Shown one piece after another: positions 1-29,077 of a stretch of 60,000 nucleotides of DNA. The position numbers and the translations under genes are program-made. The stretch comes from Cristatella mucedo. Taxonomy: Eukaryota > Bryozoa > Phylactolaemata > Cristatellidae. The notes under the pieces are model-generated. The model searched no databases, was not told where the DNA came from, and saw only the letters and a list, made by a program, of their open reading frames with translations. The stretch lies in the NCBI GenBank assembly GCA_009760855.2, contig WPIO01000004.1, forward strand, positions 1,816,001-1,876,000, read 5' to 3'. Positions within the stretch are counted from its first letter, which is position 1, and every line of letters starts with the position of its first letter.

Positions 1-647
1 CGACGAGGATTTTGCACCGTTTCAGTCTCTTGCCATCATTTATAATTCCTTTGCATCATTATTAAGTCTCAGGTCAAGACGCATGGGCTCCGAGCATGGT
101 AATAATCAGGGGTGTCCTAGTAACCAGGGTAGCGGGGGGGGGGCCCAGAGTGTCTTTTTTTTGTTTTTTCACGCTTGCCTAAGCAGGATAGTTCTGTGCT
201 TATACACTCGTGAATAGGCTTGAAGAATGTACATGTCTTAAGCCTTTTGGTTATTGATTCTCCTTCGCCGAGTCATCAAGTACCGGGATAGAGATTTACA
301 TTTCTTACGGCAATACTAAATAGCCCATTATTAGCTTTATTATAATTACTGGATCGCAAAATCAAGGCCTGGTCTGTGACCCAGCCTTGGCGTATCACAG
401 AATACACGCCTAAACTGAGTAGTAAAAATCAACGACGAGTTATTATTATCAATTTTCGTTGATTTTTACGTCGGCGAAAAAGCCTCGGCTTTCAATTGTT
501 TTGAAATGACCTTCAGAAACCCTAGACGTTAGTGCTAGTAAGTGTCTGCTTCGTCTCAGTGAACGAACTTTCGGTATAGTAATTGTAAAGAAAACATGCC
601 TTGGACATGAGCTTCTTTTGTTCTAATACGATCAAGTGTTTGACTTC

Positions 648-758
648 ATGAACCATTCGATCACGATTCCTGTGCAGCAAATGTAACGTGCCTAGAAAGA
701 GATTAATTTCTCTGAGGGCTCTATACAAATGTGTAAATGTGTTATTATTATTATTAAC
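648..758 (+). mobile_element. Family A LINE 3' tail
   Basis: The 3' UTR end of family A (GCAGCAAATGTAA, then GCCTAGAAAGAGATTAA) with a terminal TTATTATTATTA. Diverged; no coding sequence. Confidence 0.8.
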
Positions 759-1108
759 TTTGTGTGATTTTGTATGAGCTGCAATTGTACACGTTTTTAT
801 CTTTAACTAGTTGATATCACTGATTCCTTTTCGGCTCATATGAAACGCCTAGAAAGAGACTTAGATCTTACAGTGTACTTTAATGTATCACTGCTATCAC
901 TAGGGAAATCCTAAAATACAAACTTTGCAGCTCTCGCACATTTGAGCGATAGCTATGCTATTATTTCTGAGATGAAAATGTTCTCAGTGGCTTTGCATCG
1001 ATAGCTGAGTGACAGGTGCCATCTGCTGCCGGCGACCTGCTGCAGCTGAGGCCGGGGTAAAAGTAGAATGACACGCACGAGGTCGTTTTACGTTCTAGCT
1101 TGATTTAG

Positions 1109-15582
<14,474 letters not shown>

Positions 15583-17291
15583 GGCGGCCGCAGCCGAGCT
15601 TCGCGGCTGGACTCGGCGGCGGCGTTGCGGCTTCGGTGGCGTCTCGGGTCGCCGCCGCGACACCGCCGCCTGAGCGCCGGACGACCGCGCGCGCGCACCT
15701 GCCGCAGTCTCTCGGCGGATGTGACGGCCGCCCGAGCGAGTGAGCTGGCTCGACCGAGAAGCGACCTCGGGAAGCCGAGGTCGAGGAAGGTCAACTCAAG
15801 GTCGAGGAGAGGCGTAGACTGGTGCACCCCGCCCCAATCCCGACCGAAACCCAAGCGCGGCGCTGATTGCAAGGCTGGAAAACCCGATTTTATTTTCCCC
15901 GACAAATCGAGTTATTGGTTTTAATGGAGTGACATTCGACAAGTTGCCTATTAAAGCCTCGTTTTATATCGACGCGTCGCCACACTTCAATCCCGCTCCG
16001 GCATTGGCGTCCGCCGCCGCATTGTCATCGTCGCTGTCGCCGCCGCGGCGCCGTACTCGGTCGGCGTCGTCGCCGTCGGGCGCCGGGTAGCCGTAGCATG
16101 CGGCTTGGTTCGACTCGGCAACGGTTCCGGTGTACTCGACAGCGGTTTGACTCGATAAAAGCGAACTTTCTCGACGGTCCAGTCTTTCAGATTTTGGAAT
16201 GGATCAACCGCGTCGTCGTGACGTTTCGCTCAGACGCAGCCGCTGACGTTGCCATGCTGTATAGTTTGGCGGCGATTTTTCCGGAGCGCGCGTTAATGGC
16301 CGCCGATGACCTTCGGTCGGCCACCGCTCCAACGGGGTCTTTCCGTTAGAGCGGAGGAGGAGCACTCTTGGACGGGGGAGGTGCCAAATACTGCCATCAT
16401 CCAGAGCAGACTGTTTTTAGGAGAATCCACCTCGTGGCTCGTATCTCGATTTTAAGCCGCTGTGCTCTTTCGGCAATGCCGACGTTTGTGCCAGCCCTGG
16501 CGCAGCGGCCCGGAGCCGCTTCGCAGACCGCTCCAGAAGGAGGGAGGCTCTTCGGTACGCTGCTGCAGAGAGAGGCGCGGCAGGGCGAGGGGCAGGTGGC
16601 CGCACTGGTAGCAGCATTCGAATTCAACTGCAGCAAGCTTCGTATCTGCCGAGACTCCGGCCGAGCAGTTCCCGTTTAGCAGTACGCGCGTCGCTTGTCG
16701 CCGTCTTTCTTCCTTTTGTCGCCGTCCTTCCTTTGTCCTTCCTTCGACTTTCGCCGAAGCGAGCGGGCGACTCTTGCGTCACCTCGTCGCGCTCGACGGC
16801 CGCCGCTGAGCACCGATCTCGCATGAAAAGCCGCTCGGGAAAGCAGCCGGAAGGAAGAGCAGGAAAAAGCGCGGACGAATAACGCCCGGCGCCCCGCCCC
16901 GCCCCGCCCCGGCGCCGGACGACGTGTGCGGTTTCAGCAGCCTAGGCCATTGATGGTCGTCCACCGGAGAGCTGCTGCTGCTGCTGCTTCCCGACGGACG
17001 ACCATCAACTTATGCTAGTAGTTTATAAGCGCCCGTTGATTTGTATTAAATGATTTAAATTAATATGCGACTCATAAAAATAATTCATAAGCGCCCAATA
17101 ATTGCTAAGAATACGGCGCTCCGATGCCGATAGCCCCGCGCTGCTGACCCGGGCGGCGCGGCCTCGGCCGTCTGCCGCAGGTGTCGACCGGTCCTGCCGG
17201 AATGAGCGTACGCCCGCCGGCGGTTGCGAGCGGCGCGCACGTGCGGCCAGCCGATGCTAAGCTAAGCTGCGGGCGCTGAGATGAGGAGATG
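15583..17291. other. GC-rich sequence downstream of LARGE, no gene recognised
   Basis: Likely contains the LARGE 3' UTR (ATTAAA at 15950-15955). Short open frames on both strands have biased composition and no recognisable domain. Confidence 0.6.
16850..17010. repeat. GC-rich repeat copy 1 with hairpin
   Basis: AGAGCAGGAAAAAGCGCGGA through TTTCAGCAGCCTAGG and GGTCGTCCACCGG recurs at 18551-18695. Within it, 16950-16962 and 16996-17008 are a perfect 13-base inverted repeat around five CTG units. Confidence 0.8.
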
Positions 17292-18021
17292 CGTCCAAGC
17301 TGGTCCATGCATTCGTGACATCTCGTCTCGACTTCTGCAACTCACTGCTTACTGGTCTACCAGCATGTGCGATCAGGCGATTGCAGCTGGTGCAAAACTC
17401 TGCAGCTAGGCTTGTCTGTCGTGAGCGTCGCAGTTGCCACATTACTCCACTTCTCGCCGACCTGCACTGGCTACCAGTCAAGCAACGGATTGACTTCAAG
17501 GTTTTGTCGCTCACTTTTAGGTCTCTTCATTCTATGGCTCCAGCCTATCTTTCAGATATACTACCCCATCAGGCCAAGCATCGTACCACTCGCTTTTCGG
17601 AATCCAACAGTCTAGAAATACCTCGTACAAACCTTAAATCCTTTGGAGACCGTGCATTTAGCTCGTATGCTCCCAAAGCCTGGAACTCCCTCCCGACCTG
17701 CGTCAGAACATCCCCTGACCTGATTACATTTAAAAGGAACTTAAAAACACACCTATTTAGGACAGCATTTAGTGGGTCCCTGTAATTCGTCATTGATGTG
17801 CTTATGCGTGCTGACACTGTGCATGCTGCCACTAACCACATTTGCATGCTGACCCTGTGCATGTAACCCCTAAACATATTATTTATTTTGTTTGTTTTTC
17901 AAGCATGATTTTACTTACCATTCTATTGCATATCACTTTGCAGCAAATGTAAAGCGCCTAGAAAGAGATTGAGTTATCTGAGGGCGCTTTATCAAGTGCA
18001 ATATTATTATTATTATTATTA
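17292..18021 (+). mobile_element. Family A LINE, young 5'-truncated copy
   Basis: Begins in the RT C-terminal region ([20 protein letters not shown]) and is open to 17785. It ends with the family A 3' UTR and (TTA)n. By eye it differs from 2695-3410 at only about five of the first 140 bases, so both copies are recent. It sits 1.7 kb downstream of LARGE, in GC-rich sequence. Confidence 0.93.
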
Positions 18022-18369
18022 TGCGGTTCGACCTTGGCTAGACCGGCGGGCGGGCGGCGGCGGCCGGGCAGAGCGGACCGCTATCGGGCGCGCAGCCGTA
18101 GGCGACGAGGACTTTGCTATCGCCGAGTAATAAAGTATCGGTTAAAGTCGCCGCGAGAAGGCGCTTGGGAGCGCGGGGAGTGGCGCCGAGGAGCCGGCGC
18201 AGTCACGCGCGGCCGCCCGCGGCATCTTCCCTAAAGTGCATACGCTGACCCGCAAGGCTCATTGGCTGACCACGTGGCTTGGCTCCTTCGTGCGTCGCTG
18301 AACTGCTTACTGCACCTCCAGCGTCCTCCTCGCGCCCCTGCGGTTTTTAACGCAAAATAAATTACCCTT

Positions 18370-18545
18370 CCGCTGCTCTCCTTTAAGATCGTTGTTGGCG
18401 ACGACAGAAGACTTTGCTATGCACGTCCTAGACTGTGGAACTCGCATATCCTAGACTGCGGCACATCCTTTCCAGTCGTCCCGAGCTGCTACTTCCGCGC
18501 TACTCACTACCTCGACTGCCCTGCTGGACTCAGCCATGCTTTTCG
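18370..18545 (+). mobile_element. Family B LINE fragment, diverged
   Basis: Resembles the NSLPQFLRND...YSPAADYGTSF region of family B on the + strand (GGCGACGACAGAAGACTTTG, CTAGACTGTGGAACTCGC, TACTCACTACCTCGACTGCC). Confidence 0.65.
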
Positions 18546-18550
18546 CTGAG

Positions 18551-18695
18551 GAAGAGCAGGAAAAAGCGCGGACGAATGACGCCCCGCCCAAGGTCCCGCC
18601 CCCCCCCCCCCCAGAGGCCCCGCCCCGGCGCCGCACGATGGGTGCTGTTTCAGCAGCCTATGCCGTTGACGGTCGTCCACCGGAAGCACTGAACG
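18551..18695. repeat. GC-rich repeat copy 2
   Basis: A direct repeat of 16850-16965 (AGAGCAGGAAAAAGCGCGGA, TTTCAGCAGCCTATGCC, GGTCGTCCACCGG), with a C-tract in place of the CCCGCC repeats. The two copies bracket the young LINE at 17292-18021. Confidence 0.8.
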
Positions 18696-19689
18696 GAAGC
18701 ACTCCGGAAGCTTCCACGGAACTTCCACGAGAAGCTGCAGCTGCTGCACCAGCCAGCCAGTACCGCGCCGCACGCAAACTCGAGCCGCCGCCGCGCCCCC
18801 CCCCCCCCCGCCGCCGCCCCCGCGCGAGAATGTTCCGAGCCTGACGCGACTCGCTAGCCAGCGAGACCTGCCGAACGACCGCAACTGCCGACCTCGACAG
18901 CAAAGCATCGTATTCAAAGTCCGACCGCCGCCAGCGCGCGAGCCGCTGTCTCCGCTTCCCACTTTCTCGCGACCAGAGCACCACTATCGATTGTAGATTA
19001 GCGATTAGCGGCGATTAGCGCTTGCTTGGCGAGGACGAACGTGGAGGCACGCACGACAATCTAGGGTGGCTACAAGCAAGCGTTGCTATTTCGTCGCTCG
19101 GCCATTAGGCCCGCCTGCCTGACGGAACTAGTGCGATGGGCAGACGTGGCGATCGCTGTGCAGAATTTAGAACCTGACGTTGCGGTAGGATTCGGACTTG
19201 CAACCTGGGGGGAACCGGGGAAATTTGATCGCCGTCACGCGTCGCCACCGCCTACCCGTCGCCACCGCCCGTCGCCTACCAACGCGCGTCGGCGCCGAGC
19301 TCCCTACGGCGCTCGCTAGGCGCACCGCGACGCGACGCTAGCTTTTTCAGCCAGTATCGGTCGCCTGCTGTCACTTCGAGGTCTGGCGCCAGTTAAGCGC
19401 AAGCTGGTTTTCTGAGGTAAATTCTAGCTCCGTAACAGCTAGATCGGGTTCGGTACACGCGGCGGTCGGTTTCTTCCACGGCCGAACGGATGCCAGCTTT
19501 TCTGGATTCGCTGCCCTACTTGCATCCGTTATACCGTTGTATAGTTGCTTCTTGTCGAAGCGCCGCCCCTAGGAATATTCGCAGTGGGATGGCCCCCGGC
19601 CCGCACTATCCAGCCATGACAACGGCGTCACTTCCGTGACCTCGTTGACCCCCCCTGCTGCTACAGAAGGTTCTGCAGCATCGACTATA

Positions 19690-19800
19690 TAGGCTTATAA
19701 TAATAATAATAATGCACCTGATATAGCGCCATCAGAGAACCTAATCTCTTTCTGGGCACTTTACATTTGCTGCAAAGGAAGCACAATTCGAATCGTTGGT
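19690..19800 (-). mobile_element. Family A LINE 3' tail
   Basis: (AAT)n at 19697-19713, TATAGCGCCATCAGAGAACC and GGGCACTTTACATTTGCTGC. Directly followed by a tRNA-like SINE. Confidence 0.8.
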
Positions 19801-19814
19801 AGTATGACTTACTT

Positions 19815-19985
19815 GATTCTTGGCCTAAGGGTAAAGAACTCTGCTCGCTCTCCGCGATCCAGATGTTCGGGTTCGGGTCCTGTCGCCGGAGATCCTTTAT
19901 TTCCCAATGCGAGCGGGACAATATGTCGGCTGCCGAAACCTCGTCTGCCGCTATTTAAATGAAGCTGTTGAATCAACCAATCTTT
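19815..19985 (+). mobile_element. tRNA-derived SINE, diverged
   Basis: GGCCTAAGGGTAAAGAAC as the A-box region, GGGTTCGGGTCC as the B box, then GATCCTTTATTTCCCAATG and a GAAGCTGTTGAATCAACC end, like the other SINE copies. Confidence 0.62.
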
Positions 19986-20229
19986 CAATCGTCGGCGTCG
20001 ACGTCTTGTTTTGCCCGGCGCTTGCACTGTTTGCAGCTGCCATCGCTACCGTAATACAACCACCCACCAACCTCTACACTGTGCGCAGAGCAATGCCACA
20101 GCGTGAAATATGCGCACTCTACCAGCAACGTGTAACTGGAAACCAATCAGTAAATAGTCGTCGATAAGCGGCCTTATGAGCGGCGCTATTTTCACAAGGT
20201 AAACCTGATTTACCTAAGAGCTCCGACTT

Positions 20230-20271
20230 GGTATATATGTATATATATATATATATACATATATATGTATA

Positions 20272-20321
<50 letters not shown>

Positions 20322-20485
20322 CTCTTACTTCTGCAGGTCTCTCTCTTTTGGTGACTGCCTTCCGTTCAGTGAGCGTTAGCCGCAACAAGCTTGTAAATAG
20401 TCGGCCCGAGTCGCTCACCCCCAAACCAACTGTAACATAATATAGGTTACGTAAGATACATATATATATATATATATATATATAT
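20230..20485. repeat. (AT)n microsatellites
   Basis: TA-rich repeats with GTATATATAT/ATATATACAT symmetry at 20230-20320, and a second pure AT run at 20458-20485. Confidence 0.93.
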
Positions 20486-20764
20486 CATTTATATTGTATG
20501 TATGCATAATACGCTCGCAACTATGTGCCCTCCTAAAGCTGTGTTGCTTTTAGAACTACTCACCGGCTGTAGTTCTTATCGTTGGACACATTGTGGGCGT
20601 CGGGCCCGTATACACCGTTATCTGCACTAGCGAGGGTTAGGAGACCTGTTCAACTTCCTGCTACGGTCACTAGTAAGGAAGGGTCCCTGGTGAGGGTTAG
20701 GAAGGCGGTTATTCATGCGCTACTGCAAGCGGCGTAATTAATGGCTGTCAAGGTTCGGTTGCAG

Positions 20765-21073
20765 CTATTCATTAAATAAGACTGTCGAATCAGCTGACAT
20801 TTCTGCACTGCCATTTATCGTTTCCGAATGGCTGGGCTCGTGTGAAAGCAGAAAATCTGGGTTCGCTGTACCAGCTGTACTCGCCCACCACCGGACAACA
20901 TCAGTTGGCAGAATGAAATGGTAGAATGAAACCTGCCCGCTATAGCCCGCTATCGCTCTCCGCCACAAAATCGAATTCTTGAACTCGGAGCTCAGAATGT
21001 CCCACAAAGCAGGTGCTCTCGCCTGGAACTCTTCGATTACTTTGTAGGTCAAGCCGTCCGCCATTCCTTTCAA
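20765..21073 (-). other. Isolated 102-codon open frame, possible exon
   Basis: A - strand frame starting MKGMADGLTYKVIEEFQARA followed by PALWDILSSEFKNS, ending at a stop near 20765. The pattern (hydrophobic-EEFQARAPALWDILSS) is helical and protein-like, and recalls repetitive uncharacterised proteins of invertebrates and transposon-borne genes. That resemblance is only from memory. No neighbouring exon was found. Confidence 0.25.
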
Positions 21074-21539
21074 AGCAATGCAGTAGGCGTGGTCTGAACA
21101 GCGTCTGCGATTGACCTACTTGCTAAGTCTTGGCTGAAAAGTAGAACCGGCGAGTCTGTGCCCAAGTCTTCCCCTAAGTCTCGGACCGCTCCACCGTATC
21201 GGTGACGTATGCACCGAAGACCCGAGTAGGTAGGAAGCAGGCTGGAAGCAAGACTCTCCGTCTAAACCAGGTTTCACCGGTCCCTCCTCCCCCCCCCCCC
21301 CCCGCCCGAAAGTACGGCCCCCGTCTGCGGACATCATGTACCATCTGACAGAGGGCGCGCCGCACGAAGGGACACTTACCGATCGGCAGCACTCAGCGAG
21401 TACAGCCACAAGCTGCCTCGAGGAAGACAGGGCGGAAGCTTTCAAGTCTCAGAGTTGGCGGAGCCATCATAAGTCGCTATAAGTTTATTATAAGTCACAT
21501 TGTCGCCGGTTTCGCCTGTCGACTGGCTTGAGTTAAAGC

Positions 21540-21618
21540 CAAGAGAGAGACAGAGAGAGAGAGCAGGAGAGAGAGAGAGAGAGGGAGAGAGAGAGAGCGG
21601 GAGAGAGAGAGAGAGCGG

Positions 21619-21651
<33 letters not shown>

Positions 21652-21653
21652 AG

Positions 21654-21686
<33 letters not shown>

Positions 21687-21687
21687 T
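21540..21687. repeat. (GA)n with GCGG/GGGA interruptions
   Basis: GA repeat with recurring GAGAGCGGGA interruptions. Confidence 0.95.
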
Positions 21688-22084
21688 ATCGCCGCGTCCA
21701 TCGTCCGCGTCGCTGCGTCCATCAGATTATGGACGCAGCTGGGGCACCGAGTTCCGGCAGTTGCCGCGCGCACCGAAGCTTGAAAGGCGCGACCTCGACC
21801 GCTTGAGCTTCACTCACCGCTCCACTCCGTCGTCGGCGGCGAGCCGAGAGGGCCACTCAGCCTCCGCCGGTCACCGATCGGGGGTGGGGGGCTCGGCGTC
21901 GAGTCCGGTGGTCTCGCCAAACACAGCCCGCGCTTGCCGCAGAGAGCAGACGACGTTCGCCGTCGTCGCGGCGCAGACGGTGGCGAACGTCATCTGCTCC
22001 TTGGCGCTCGTGGATCGCCGCCGGAGCGAGCTCGGGCGACAAAAGGAGCGGCGGCGGGCGAAAGAGGGGAACCGGAAACGGGAC

Positions 22085-22526
22085 GGCGTTAATGTACTGT
22101 AATGTAATGTATCTCCGTCTGTAACTCCTCAAAGGCACAAAGACTATGTGGTTATAACGCAGGAGACTTATGCATAGCGCACTCGCAGCCTAAGCGGCTT
22201 TCGGTACGCATTCGGTAACCAGCAGATTTCGTCTCACGCAACAAAGTGAAAGTGGGAAGCAAAGCTGAGTCAGGAGAGCAGTGGATGAAGTGAGTACCTT
22301 GGAAGTAGCAGCCCATGATCGCTATAAAGGATGAGCCATAGTCGGCAGCAGGGGAGTAGTTGTCGTTGCGTAAGATGCAGTCATTTAAAGATTTCACGGA
22401 CGTGAAGATGGCATGCACTTTTAGGGATTAGTCCTACTTGCCTTTGCCTTATTTGCCATTGACCTGTGTCCTGTAGCCGATACGCTGTTGTCACCTGTTG
22501 CCTGGCAGAGCTGGCCTGGGTGCTGC

Positions 22527-22619
<93 letters not shown>

Positions 22620-23015
22620 GGCACTTGCTGTAAAGGAAGCAGCCTAAGTGGCTTTCGGTACGCATTCGGTAGCCAACAGACTTCGTCTCACGAAACAAAG
22701 AGAAAGTGGGGAGCATAGCAGAGTTAGGAGAGCAGTTGAGGTAGTGAGTAGCATAGAAGTAGCAGCTCAGGACGGCTGAAAAGGATGAGCCATGGTCGGC
22801 AGCAGGAGAGTAGTTGTCGTTGTGTAGGAATTGTGGAAGCGAGTTCCACAGTCTAGGATCTGCAGAGCTAATGCTTCTGTCGCCAACGGTCTTTAAGCCG
22901 AGGAATGGAACAGCTAATTTATTGTCCACACAGGACCTGAGGGCTCGAAGAGGCTGAATCTGGTGCAGCAGTTCAGCTAGGTACGAAAGAGCCTAGCAGT
23001 GGCCTTGGCCTTGTG
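22085..23015 (-). mobile_element. Composite of two family B LINE fragments, unit X and (CT)n
   Basis: 22085-22382 is the family B 3' end. 22383-22528 is a non-B segment (unit X, containing TGGCATGCACTTTTAG and CCTGTAGCCGATACGCTG). 22529-22618 is (CT)n followed by CCAGGCACTTGCTGTAAAGG. From 22640 to about 23015 a second family B copy resumes (GGCTTTCGGTACGCATTCGG through NKLAVPFLGLKTVGDRS coding). The first three parts recur in the same order at 35845-36340. Confidence 0.75.
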
Positions 23016-24429
23016 GGTCACGCGTTGCGTCGGCGCCTTCTCGGCGCGCGCTCAGCCAGAGCGGCGTGCCGAACGCTGGCGAAGTCGGGCTGAGTCATCG
23101 CGCTCGCGGGCTACCTAGAAAACGGCTGCAGCAGCGGATAACGGCGTCCTTGCCAAGGTCGAAACGGTCGGCCTTGGCTCTCCGACCTTGCCTCCGCACC
23201 ACTCTGAACTGGCGGCGCCTGGAGCGGCGGCGGCGGCGGCGGGGGAATACCCGGCTGACGCATCGTCAGCGAGCCGCGGCGCCCACGCGCTACGCCGCGC
23301 GCCTAAGCCGCGCGGCGCTAGCGCGCGGCGGCGGCGGCGGCTTTCGGAAGCCGGCGGAGCGGCGCTCCTCATCCTCCTTGGCTGCTGGTGCGGCCGCTAG
23401 CGCCGCTCGGATAAGATCGCCAATCGGCAGCTCTCGAAAAGCCGCAGCGAGTGCGCCCCCCCCCCTCGGATTTGTTGGTTGCGAGGGACGCCGGAGGGCA
23501 TGCCTGCGTCGACCCAGCGACGACTGGCATGCTGGCGATCGAATTCTTAGCTTACCGCTTACCTAGCGATGGCGCTAAATAGCTCTGCTGTAATTTCCGC
23601 CTGAACACATCGTGCAGTTGCAACTTTGCGCAGACTTTGCTGCGGCAGCTGAGAACGGGGCGCTTTTCGTTCAGCGAGAATGGCGAAATTAGATTAAAAT
23701 TAAATCAGCGTCATTCAGAATGGGGCTCGTGAAAAAAATGCACGTGGCTTTATCCGACCACCTAGCTGCTTACGTCATTTCGACGTCGCCATTTAGAGAG
23801 CCGGTCGCCGTGCACTGGCGTGAGCCCCTCAGTCCGCCGAGCGGTACATTCCCTCCCTCCGCCAGCCAGCGCGGTGGGGCTTTCCCGTCCGTTTGGTTGG
23901 ACGCCGACGAGGCCACAAACTGCGAGCCCATCGCCCCCTCGAACCTCGCTCAATCGCCTCCTCGAACCTCGCTCCATCGCCTCCTCGCCTCTTACTGCAC
24001 CGGCCCCCTTTTCTGTTGGTTCAGTCGCGGGTGGCGTTCTAGCTCGAGGTTCGGCGCCGACTCACAACGGGGCGCCGTCCTAGAGCGGACGGTCGCAAGC
24101 GAGCCGCCGAGCGGCGTGAAGCGGTGCTTTCCCCGCAGGTCGGCAGGTATTCCTGCGCTGCAGGTCTGACATATCGGGCCGTTCAAGCAGACCACGCAGT
24201 GTTCCGCCACTTGATTAGAAGCCGCAGGCGATTAGCGAGCGCGAAGATGGCCGGGATGACTGAATTAAGAGAGTTCCGGAAGTCTACGAAAGAAGCCACG
24301 GACGCAAGAGCTAGTTTAGCTGCTGCGCTACCCTGGTCTACTCAGGTCCCGACTGTGGGCGACGTCTCTCAGCTGAACGTGGGTCGACTCGCCAGCGGTC
24401 AGGCGCCCCCCCCCCCGACGTGCCCATCC
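23016..24429. other. GC-rich intergenic island, no gene recognised
   Basis: CpG-dense around 23030-23470, with Ala/Arg-rich frames typical of GGC repeats. The 23720-24169 frame has no domain I know. It could be a promoter region. Confidence 0.5.
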
Positions 24430-24760
24430 GATAAACGAGTCCAATAAAGTCGCACGTCCGGATTACGGTCAGACGGCGCGAGACTGATGCTACATGAACC
24501 GATCGTGAGGAAGAGGTGAAATCCAACGCCAGGCGAAACGCCCACAACCATTGGATTGGTCTTGCTATTACTGAGCTGAAGAAGGTTTTTGGCCATCCAA
24601 GTTCGGACGTCGTAGACGCAGGCTGCAAATGAATAAAGCCATTTCGATGCATGCCGAGGGGGGTAGTGATTAGAAGGTTCACAGGGTAGGTAGAGCTGAG
24701 CTTCATGGGCATCGAAGAGGAAGACGCTGTAGACAGCTCTCCGGCATAACAGCGGCAAGT
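24430..24760 (-). mobile_element. Family B LINE RT fragment, degenerate
   Basis: The - strand frame keeps parts of the RT palm (AQLYLPCEPS, VYDVRTWMAKNLLQLSNSKT, NPMVVGV), corresponding to the ...DDTQLYLPF... and LNEDKTEL blocks. The catalytic Asp pair is degraded to AHEAQLY. Followed directly by a tRNA-derived SINE. Confidence 0.7.
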
Positions 24761-24761
24761 T

Positions 24762-24960
24762 TGGTTAGCCGGTGACGGCACACTACTAGGTAAGACAGTT
24801 GCTTTTCACGACTTTGGTCCTGATGTCATGGGTTCGAATCTTGCGGAGGACGACTTTTTATCGCCGCTGCAAACGTTGGTGATAGCCCTAAAAGCTCTCC
24901 TATCGCTGTACAAAAGGAGGCTGCTAAATCAGCAAGTATTTCTTTCTTTATTTATGTAGC
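24762..24960 (+). mobile_element. tRNA-derived SINE
   Basis: Same layout as 12836-13030: CACACTACTAGGTAAGAC, B box GGGTTCGAATCTTG, body TTTTATCGCCGCTGCAAACG, TGTACAAAAGGAGGCTGC and a TTTCTTTATTTATG end. Confidence 0.75.
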
Positions 24961-25480
24961 TTTGCGTGAGCTATGAACGGGTACGAACAAACACGTCCAA
25001 ATATAAGTATATACAGTGCGTACAGAGGTACATTCATGTATTTACGTAATTGTGTTTTTATGAAGTACATATACGGTATACGTTGGTGTAAATACAAATG
25101 TAGATGCATAAATGTCCGTCTGTCGTTGCTCTATGCCTCACGAACTCTGGCCGGCGCACTCGCGCACTCATTGAGAGCGACACGATCAGTGTCTCTCACA
25201 TGCCCGCATACCCGTACGCACACCTCCGTGATACAGCTACAGATGTCTACCTTTGCACTCAATGATTAGCAGTCGCCCACCCATTCCCTATCCTCTCGTT
25301 TATTCACCTCGATCCCCCCTTCCCCACTCCCTTCTTTTCCCTTCCTGCTCCCCTTCCTGCTCCCCCTTTCGCTTGCCCCAGTTTCTCTCCTCGTCATTTT
25401 TCACTCATATCTCACCCATCAAGTTCCTCATATCTCACCCATCAAGTCACTTTCTTAGTTTCATTCTCTCTGTGTCACTA

Positions 25481-26160
<680 letters not shown>

Positions 26161-26389
26161 CTCGTCACACACCACATCATCTGCCATTCCGGGCCTGCGG
26201 CCTCCTCCTCCCATCCCCCCTCTTCTCCTCCTCTCTCCTTCACTCCATCACACCTTCAGCTGCTCACCAACTCAGTGAGGCTTCTCACAGAGAAGCACCC
26301 AGCTCTGAGGCCATCTCTCGTAGCCCGCACCACAACGCGTGTCCAGCTCAGGTTGCCTCCGGGTCACGAGGTCGGTGCTTTAACTCCCG

Positions 26390-27760
<1,371 letters not shown>

Positions 27761-27798
27761 GAGTTTGCAATTGGAAAAACACCCATCCCTCCGGCAGA

Positions 27799-28226
<428 letters not shown>

Positions 28227-28229
28227 ACC

Positions 28230-29077
28230 GAGCCCTCTAACCGCCTACTCTTTCGCATGCTACGCACCTGAGGTCGACGACAGCACACCGGCCGCGTCAG
28301 AGCGCCATTAGCTAACGTCGGGTTGCATTCATGTAGCGGAGTAATTTCACAATCGTACCTCAACCTCCACTCCCCTCTACTTTCCACCAACGAGAGCTTC
28401 GAAGGCGCGAAATTTGCTGGTGCATTCGTACTGTCGGAATACGAACGCTCGTTTTATTTTCAAGTTCTCTGCTCGGACGTTGCTTTCATTCCCACGCCGC
28501 CGCTGCCGCGCGCAGCAAAACAAAGTCTCGCCGCGATCCGCTGGGGTCTCGAAGCACTCGCCGTGCCGGCGCCGGCCCAGCGGCCGCCCGCCCGTCGCAC
28601 GCCTCCAGCCAGACCGAGACTTTGAGTCCGCCCGCCACTCGCTGCCGGCAAAGTGTAACGTCAATGTCAAGGCTGATTCGGCGGCGGCCACCGCTCGCGC
28701 CAGCAGGGAGCGACAAAGAATTGCCCTCTGCCGTGCTCGCACGCACGATCGCAGGGTCGCGCAGGAAGAGCACTTGCTGACCTCTCGCTTCTGAAGGCGA
28801 GCGGAGCTCTCCTCTCGCTCGAAACCCGCAGCGACCCGCCGCGCTACGCCGACGGGCCAACTGCCGTCGACGGAAGTCTCTCGGTCTGGGCGGCGGCACG
28901 GCTAATACGTCGACGCGCGTCTATCTGTAAACGATAGCGTGGATACTGCTATAGCCACTACGCCCCATAGCAGTACTAACGACGATTCTTTAGACTTTGT
29001 ACACCTATGCGTAGCGAAAAGCGGGTTTGTAAAAGTAGGTTGAAAGCGCGTTCTGAGATGCCTTTTCGTTTGAGGGC
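28230..29077. other. GC-rich intergenic sequence, no gene recognised
   Basis: Overlapping short frames on both strands at 28320-28900, none with a recognisable domain. Confidence 0.5.

Larger units (their letters stand above)
18022..22084. other. Intergenic, no gene recognised apart from repeats listed
   Basis: GC-rich to about 19400, then mixed. Holds a family B fragment, the GC-rich direct repeat, a LINE tail, a SINE, AT and GA microsatellites and one isolated frame at 20765-21073. Confidence 0.6.
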
